Assembly: GCA_902613185.1 (NCBI GenBank)
Contig: CACMGP010000001.1
Location: 248,001 to 312,000, forward strand
Direction of reading: 5' to 3'
Source of the DNA: an uncultured Alphaproteobacteria bacterium
Lineage (GTDB): Bacteria > Pseudomonadota > Alphaproteobacteria > HIMB59
Length of the DNA stretch: 64,000 nt
Both the position numbers and the translations under genes were made by a program. The notes below the pieces were generated by a model, which saw only the letters and a list, made by a program, of their open reading frames with translations, was not told where the DNA came from and did not search any database. Position 1 is the first letter of the stretch, and every line of letters begins with the position of its first letter. Positions 59,918 through 64,000 of the stretch are shown piece after piece.

Positions 59918-60527
59918 ATTTGTTAACAAATTTTGTTAAATCAATTAATCTTGACTTTTTCAATCTCTCTGACTCAATGATGTGTAATATCTGTTTTACA
60001 CAATTGTCTAAATTTTCATTTATAACAACATACTCATATTCAGGAAAGTGGGAAATTTCATTTTGAACAAGTTTCATTCTTTTTTTCATTTCTTCTTTGG
60101 TATCTCTTGCACGTGTTTTTAGTCTATTAACTAATTCTTTTTTGCTTGGAGGTAGAATAAATATACCCACTACTTCAAAGTTACTTTGTTTTAATTGCTG
60201 ATAACCTTGCCAATCAATATCAAACAAAACATCTTTTTTCTTTTTGAAGAAACCATTTATAGTTTCTTTTAAAGTTCCGTATCTGTAACCGAAAACTTTT
60301 GCGAATTCTAAAAATTTATTTTTTTTTATAGAATTGTTAAATTGCTCATCATTTAAAAAAATATAATCTTTTTTATGTAATTCTCCCCGTCTAATAGGTC
60401 TTGTAGTGCAAGAAATTGATAACGCCAATGAACTATCTTTTTTAATTAATTTTTTTGAAATAGAAGTTTTTCCGGCCCCAGAGGGCGATGATAAAACTAT
60501 ACAAAAATTTTTACTTTTAAATACCAA
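59907..60527 (-). CDS. gmk: Guanylate kinase
   Basis: 206 aa; VLSSPSGAGKTSISKKL, SISCTTRPIRRGELHKKDYIFL, VLFDIDWQGYQQLK. Confidence 0.95.
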   Translation of the reverse strand: MVFKSKNFCIVLSSPSGAGKTSISKKLIKKDSSLALSISCTTRPIRRGELHKKDYIFLNDEQFNNSIKKNKFLEFAKVFGYRYGTLKETINGFFKKKKDVLFDIDWQGYQQLKQSNFEVVGIFILPPSKKELVNRLKTRARDTKEEMKKRMKLVQNEISHFPEYEYVVINENLDNCVKQILHIIESERLKKSRLIDLTKFVNKFRI

Positions 60528-61749
60528 TTACCAAACTAGCGTTTGTACCGCCAAAACCAAAAGAATTAGATATAATATTTCTTACAGATACTGAAATTGA
60601 CTCATGTGGTATAAGATTTATTTTACTATTTGTGTCTGGATTATCTAAATTTAAAGTAGGTGGTAAAGTTTTTGTCTGAATTGATTTAAGAGAAAACACT
60701 GCCTCTACAGCTCCTGCTGCTCCTAATAAGTGTCCAATGGCAGATTTATTTGAACTCATGAATAAGTTTTTTTTTGATCCAAATAACTTTTCGACTGCAG
60801 ACAATTCAATAATATCTCCCACTTGTGTTGAAGTTCCGTGTGCATTCACATATTCTATTTGATCTGAATTAAGTTGAGACTCTTTTAAAGCCATTTTCAT
60901 TGCTCTGTATCCTCCATTGCCGTCATCTGATGGTTTTGTAATATGAAAAGCGTCTCCAGACATTCCATATCCTTTTATTTCTCCGTATATATTCGCATTT
61001 CTTTTTTTTGCATGTTCAAATTCTTCTAAAACTAAAATGCCAGCACCCTCACCCATTACAAAACCTGATCTATCTTTATCCCATGGTCTAGAGCTTTTTT
61101 CTGGTTGGTTATTAAAAGTACTACATAATGCTCTAGCCGCAGAGAAACCAGAGATACCTAAAGGGCATATTGCAGCCTCAGCTCCTCCACAGACCATCAA
61201 ATCAGCCTTATCATTTTTAATAATTGTAAAAGAGTCGCCTATTGCGTGAGTACCTGTAGCACAAGCAGTTACAGGTGAACTATTTGGCCCTCTAAGATTG
61301 TACTTTATAGATATATGTCCAGATAATAAATTTATTAAAGAAGATGGAATAAAAAAAGGAGAGATTTTTTTTATACCCTGATCATCTAAAATTGAAGAAT
61401 TTTTATAAATAGTGTCTAATCCTCCTATTCCCGAACCTACCATTACACCAGATCTAGAAGAATTATCATTATCAGAAACAAAACCAGAGTCACTTATTGC
61501 CTCTGAAGCGGCAATTAATCCTAGAGTAATAAACCTATCAATTTTTCTTTGTTCTCTCTGGCTTACTATTTCTTCATTTATTTTTGAATTATCTATTGAG
61601 CCAGCTATTTTACAAGGATAGTTCTCAACATCAAATTGAGTAATTTTTGAGATACCACTTTTAGAATTAATCAACGAATTCCATGAGGTATCAACGGTGT
61701 TGCCTAATGGATTTATTGTTCCTAGCCCAGTAACTACTACTCGCCTCAA
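60517..61749 (-). CDS. fabF: 3-oxoacyl-ACP synthase II
   Basis: 410 aa; VVVTGLGTINPLGNTVDTSW, TACATGTHAIGDSF, NAHGTSTQVGDIIE, SNKSAIGHLLGAAGAVEAVF. Confidence 0.97.
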   Translation of the reverse strand: MRRVVVTGLGTINPLGNTVDTSWNSLINSKSGISKITQFDVENYPCKIAGSIDNSKINEEIVSQREQRKIDRFITLGLIAASEAISDSGFVSDNDNSSRSGVMVGSGIGGLDTIYKNSSILDDQGIKKISPFFIPSSLINLLSGHISIKYNLRGPNSSPVTACATGTHAIGDSFTIIKNDKADLMVCGGAEAAICPLGISGFSAARALCSTFNNQPEKSSRPWDKDRSGFVMGEGAGILVLEEFEHAKKRNANIYGEIKGYGMSGDAFHITKPSDDGNGGYRAMKMALKESQLNSDQIEYVNAHGTSTQVGDIIELSAVEKLFGSKKNLFMSSNKSAIGHLLGAAGAVEAVFSLKSIQTKTLPPTLNLDNPDTNSKINLIPHESISVSVRNIISNSFGFGGTNASLVIGI

Positions 61750-61766
61750 TTTTATTTTATCTTATA

Positions 61767-62003
61767 TTAGTTTGAATTGGCAGATAAGTATGTAACTGCA
61801 TCTTTAAGTGTTACAATTTTTTCTGCAGCATCATCAGGTATTTCACAACCAAATTCCTCTTCAAAAGCCATAACTAATTCAACAGTATCTAAACTATCAG
61901 CACCTAAATCGTCAATAAATTTTGAGTCACTTTTGATTTTAGCTTCTTCGACGCCTAAGTGTTCAACTACAATTTTTTTTACTCTTTCTTCGATATCGCT
62001 CAT
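61767..62003 (-). CDS. acpP: Acyl carrier protein
   Basis: 78 aa; [21 protein letters not shown]...[35 protein letters not shown]. Confidence 0.98.
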   Translation of the reverse strand: MSDIEERVKKIVVEHLGVEEAKIKSDSKFIDDLGADSLDTVELVMAFEEEFGCEIPDDAAEKIVTLKDAVTYLSANSN

Positions 62004-62063
62004 TTTAAAAACCTCTTAAATAATTCTAAATTTCGTACCACATTATAGTTAATAATCAAATAA

Positions 62064-62774
62064 TTAAATTAATGCTAAACCGCCATTTACGTGCAGAGTC
62101 TGTCCAGTAATGTAATTAGCATCTTCAGAGCATAAAAAGCCTACTGCATTAGCAATATCATAAGAATTACCAAGTTTTTTCATAGGGATTCTCTCTAAAA
62201 TAGTATTTTTTTGGTCATCATTGAGTTTATCAGTCATGTTAGACTGAATAAAACCAGGAGCTACACTATTAACTGTAATATTTCTTGTTGATAATTCTAA
62301 AGCAAGAGATTTTACAAGCCCCGAGATAGCTGCTTTTGATGCAGTGTAGTTAGCTTGGCCTGGATTACCAGTATAAGCAACTACAGATGAAATAAATACA
62401 ACTCTACCAAATTTCTTCTTTACCATTTTTTTTGTAAAATGCTTTAATAAATGGAAAGATGAATTTAAATTAACATTAATCACATTATTCCAATCGTCCG
62501 TGGACATTCTTAAAAAAATATTATCCTTGTTTAGTCCTGCATTTAAAACAAGATAATCTATATCGAAATTAAAGATTTCATCTAAATTTAAGTCTCCAAT
62601 ATTATTCAGATTTAATTCTTTGAATTTTATGTAATCTTGGTTGGATTTTACCTTACTCATATTTGTAGTTGTTGAGTAAATTTCTTTACAGCCATTTTTA
62701 TTGAAGTGATCACATATAGAACTACCAATGCTGCCAGTACCACCAGTTACTAATAAATTTCTATTATTAAACAT
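62064..62774 (-). CDS. fabG: 3-oxoacyl-ACP reductase FabG
   Basis: MFNNRNLLVTGGTGSIGSSICDHF..., YTASKAAISGLVKSLALEL; start trimmed to 62774. Confidence 0.94.
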   Translation of the reverse strand: MFNNRNLLVTGGTGSIGSSICDHFNKNGCKEIYSTTTNMSKVKSNQDYIKFKELNLNNIGDLNLDEIFNFDIDYLVLNAGLNKDNIFLRMSTDDWNNVINVNLNSSFHLLKHFTKKMVKKKFGRVVFISSVVAYTGNPGQANYTASKAAISGLVKSLALELSTRNITVNSVAPGFIQSNMTDKLNDDQKNTILERIPMKKLGNSYDIANAVGFLCSEDANYITGQTLHVNGGLALI

Positions 62775-63675
62775 TATCAATGTCCTCAGTAGAGCAAAAT
62801 GAAAATTTTTCACCTTTAAAATCTTTTGGTAAAAAGTTCAATAATGTTTTTTTTGGCCCAATTTCAACAAATGTATTAATTTCATCATTTAGGATTTTCT
62901 TGATAGTGTCTGACCACATAACTGGTGAGTATATCTGAAGTGATAATTGGTTACTATAATATTTTTCTGATAAATTTTTATAATTAACAAGTTCGTGATT
63001 AGAAATTAAATCTATATTAATTTTTTTAAATAAATAATTTTTAATTTTATCGCTAAACATTTTTGCGCTATCTCTCATTAAATCAGAATGAAATGGTGCT
63101 GAAACATTTAATTGTATAAATTTACCAATCTGATTTTGTTCTTTGAATTGATTGACGGAGTCTTTAAGTCCACAAATGACTATTTGTCTATCAGAATTAT
63201 AATTTGCAATATATACACCATCACCAAATATAGACTGATCAATCTTTAAATCTTCTTTTTTTAAGATTGCATACATCGCATATTTACTAGGATCTGAAAC
63301 AATTGACATTGAGTCACCTCTACATTTAACTAGCTTAAGCATTTCCTCAAAATTTAGTGACTCAGCAAAATACAATGCACAATATTCACCCAAAGAATGA
63401 CCTGCTAGTATTATTTTAGAGAAATTTTTATGCAAATAATCTCTGCAAAGATCAATTACTATTGAGCTAAAAACAAAAATCATTGGTTGGCTGTATTGAG
63501 TTAAGTTTAATAAATTTGGGTCTTTTTGAGCCTTTAATAGATCATAGCCTAGTATTTTTGAGCTTATATCATACCTTTCTTTTACCCAATCGAACTTTTC
63601 TAAAAAATCAGTACCCATTTCAGAAAATTGTGAGCCTTGACCAGTAAAAAGCAAAGAAAGATTTTTATTTGACAT
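62767..63675 (-). CDS. fabD: Malonyl CoA-acyl carrier protein transacylase
   Basis: MSNKNLSLLFTGQGSQFSEMG, ILAGHSLGEYCALYFAE; start trimmed to 63675 (ORF track 63732). Confidence 0.94.
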   Translation of the reverse strand: MSNKNLSLLFTGQGSQFSEMGTDFLEKFDWVKERYDISSKILGYDLLKAQKDPNLLNLTQYSQPMIFVFSSIVIDLCRDYLHKNFSKIILAGHSLGEYCALYFAESLNFEEMLKLVKCRGDSMSIVSDPSKYAMYAILKKEDLKIDQSIFGDGVYIANYNSDRQIVICGLKDSVNQFKEQNQIGKFIQLNVSAPFHSDLMRDSAKMFSDKIKNYLFKKINIDLISNHELVNYKNLSEKYYSNQLSLQIYSPVMWSDTIKKILNDEINTFVEIGPKKTLLNFLPKDFKGEKFSFCSTEDIDNV

Positions 63676-63707
63676 AGTTAAATTATATCTGTAGACACTC
63701 TTTTTAC

Positions 63708-64000
63708 ATGAGTAACATATATGAAACAACAATTATAGTAAAACCTGACTTGGCTAATGATCAGATGAAAAGTCTTAACAATTCTATTGATCAATTCTTT
63801 TCTGAAAATAATGTTTCTATAGGCTATAAAGAAGATTGGGGTATTAAAAATTTAAAATCAGCTATAAATAAATACTCAAAGGGTTCTTTTAAATTTATGC
63901 GGTATGATGCTTCATCTGACTTTCCAAAAAAACTAGATGTTTTTTTAAAATTTAACACCGACTGTCTTCGATATCTTATTACAAAATCACTTAATGGGCT
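63708..64000 (+). CDS. rpsF: 30S ribosomal protein S6 (truncated by the window end)
   Basis: MSNIYETTIIVKPDLANDQMKSLNNSIDQFFSENNVSIGYKEDWGIKNLKSAINKYSKGSFKFMRYD...; not in the ORF track; conserved divergent neighbour of fabD. Confidence 0.93.
   Translation, partial: MSNIYETTIIVKPDLANDQMKSLNNSIDQFFSENNVSIGYKEDWGIKNLKSAINKYSKGSFKFMRYDASSDFPKKLDVFLKFNTDCLRYLITKSLNG

Noticed and set aside
60406-62019. Antisense ORFs opposite gmk/fabF/acpP
   Set aside because: Embedded in highly conserved genes on the other strand, no independent support.
63676-63732. N-terminal extension of fabD (MLFHICYSCKKSVYRYNLT) in the ORF track
   Set aside because: Non-homologous extension overlapping the divergent rpsF start; the family start is MSNKNLSLLFTGQGSQ.
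1-64000. CRISPR array, prophage, transposon, toxin-antitoxin or BGC
   Set aside because: No regularly spaced repeats, transposase, integrase, phage structural or NRPS/PKS-like genes found by reading; fab genes are ordinary primary metabolism.

Overview
This 64 kb window is an AT-rich, very gene-dense chromosomal segment. Gene order (hom-glpX-recJ; rpsI-rplM; plsX-ihfA-merR; ribD-ribE-ribBA-ribH-nusB; rpoZ-spoT-pdxJ-acpS-lepB-rnc-recO; gatCAB; lptD-surA-pdxA-rsmA; fabD-fabG-acpP-fabF) fits a streamlined, probably marine alphaproteobacterium; the lineage is inferred, not proven. I see three tRNAs (Glu, Pro, Ser), no rRNA, no CRISPR array and no recognisable mobile element. Most of the window is housekeeping. 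The main accessory regions are (a) an Mrp-type cation/proton antiporter operon with order E-F-G-A'(MbhD/DUF4040-like)-B-C-D-D' at 1-4463, and (b) a catabolic island at about 4473-12154. The island encodes a tripartite tricarboxylate transporter (TctCBA), an FCD-type GntR regulator, a ThDP enzyme that lacks the oxalyl-CoA decarboxylase Tyr-Glu signature and resembles 2-hydroxyacyl-CoA lyases, a formyl-CoA transferase (Frc), and a standalone formyltransferase resembling the N-terminal domain of 10-formyl-THF dehydrogenase. Two near-identical perfect palindromes sharing the 13-mer GTATAATGTATAC flank the transporter/regulator half of the island and are likely GntR operators. I propose the island is a regulated pathway that imports an acid, activates it with CoA, cleaves it to formyl-CoA and hands the C1 unit to folate. 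Other observations include a RibBA whose GTP cyclohydrolase II half lacks its zinc-site cysteines, genes missing at conserved junctions (era, fabH, pyrC/dprA, mltG/yicC), divergent gene pairs with abutting or overlapping start codons, and a SurA-position protein with no visible parvulin domain.
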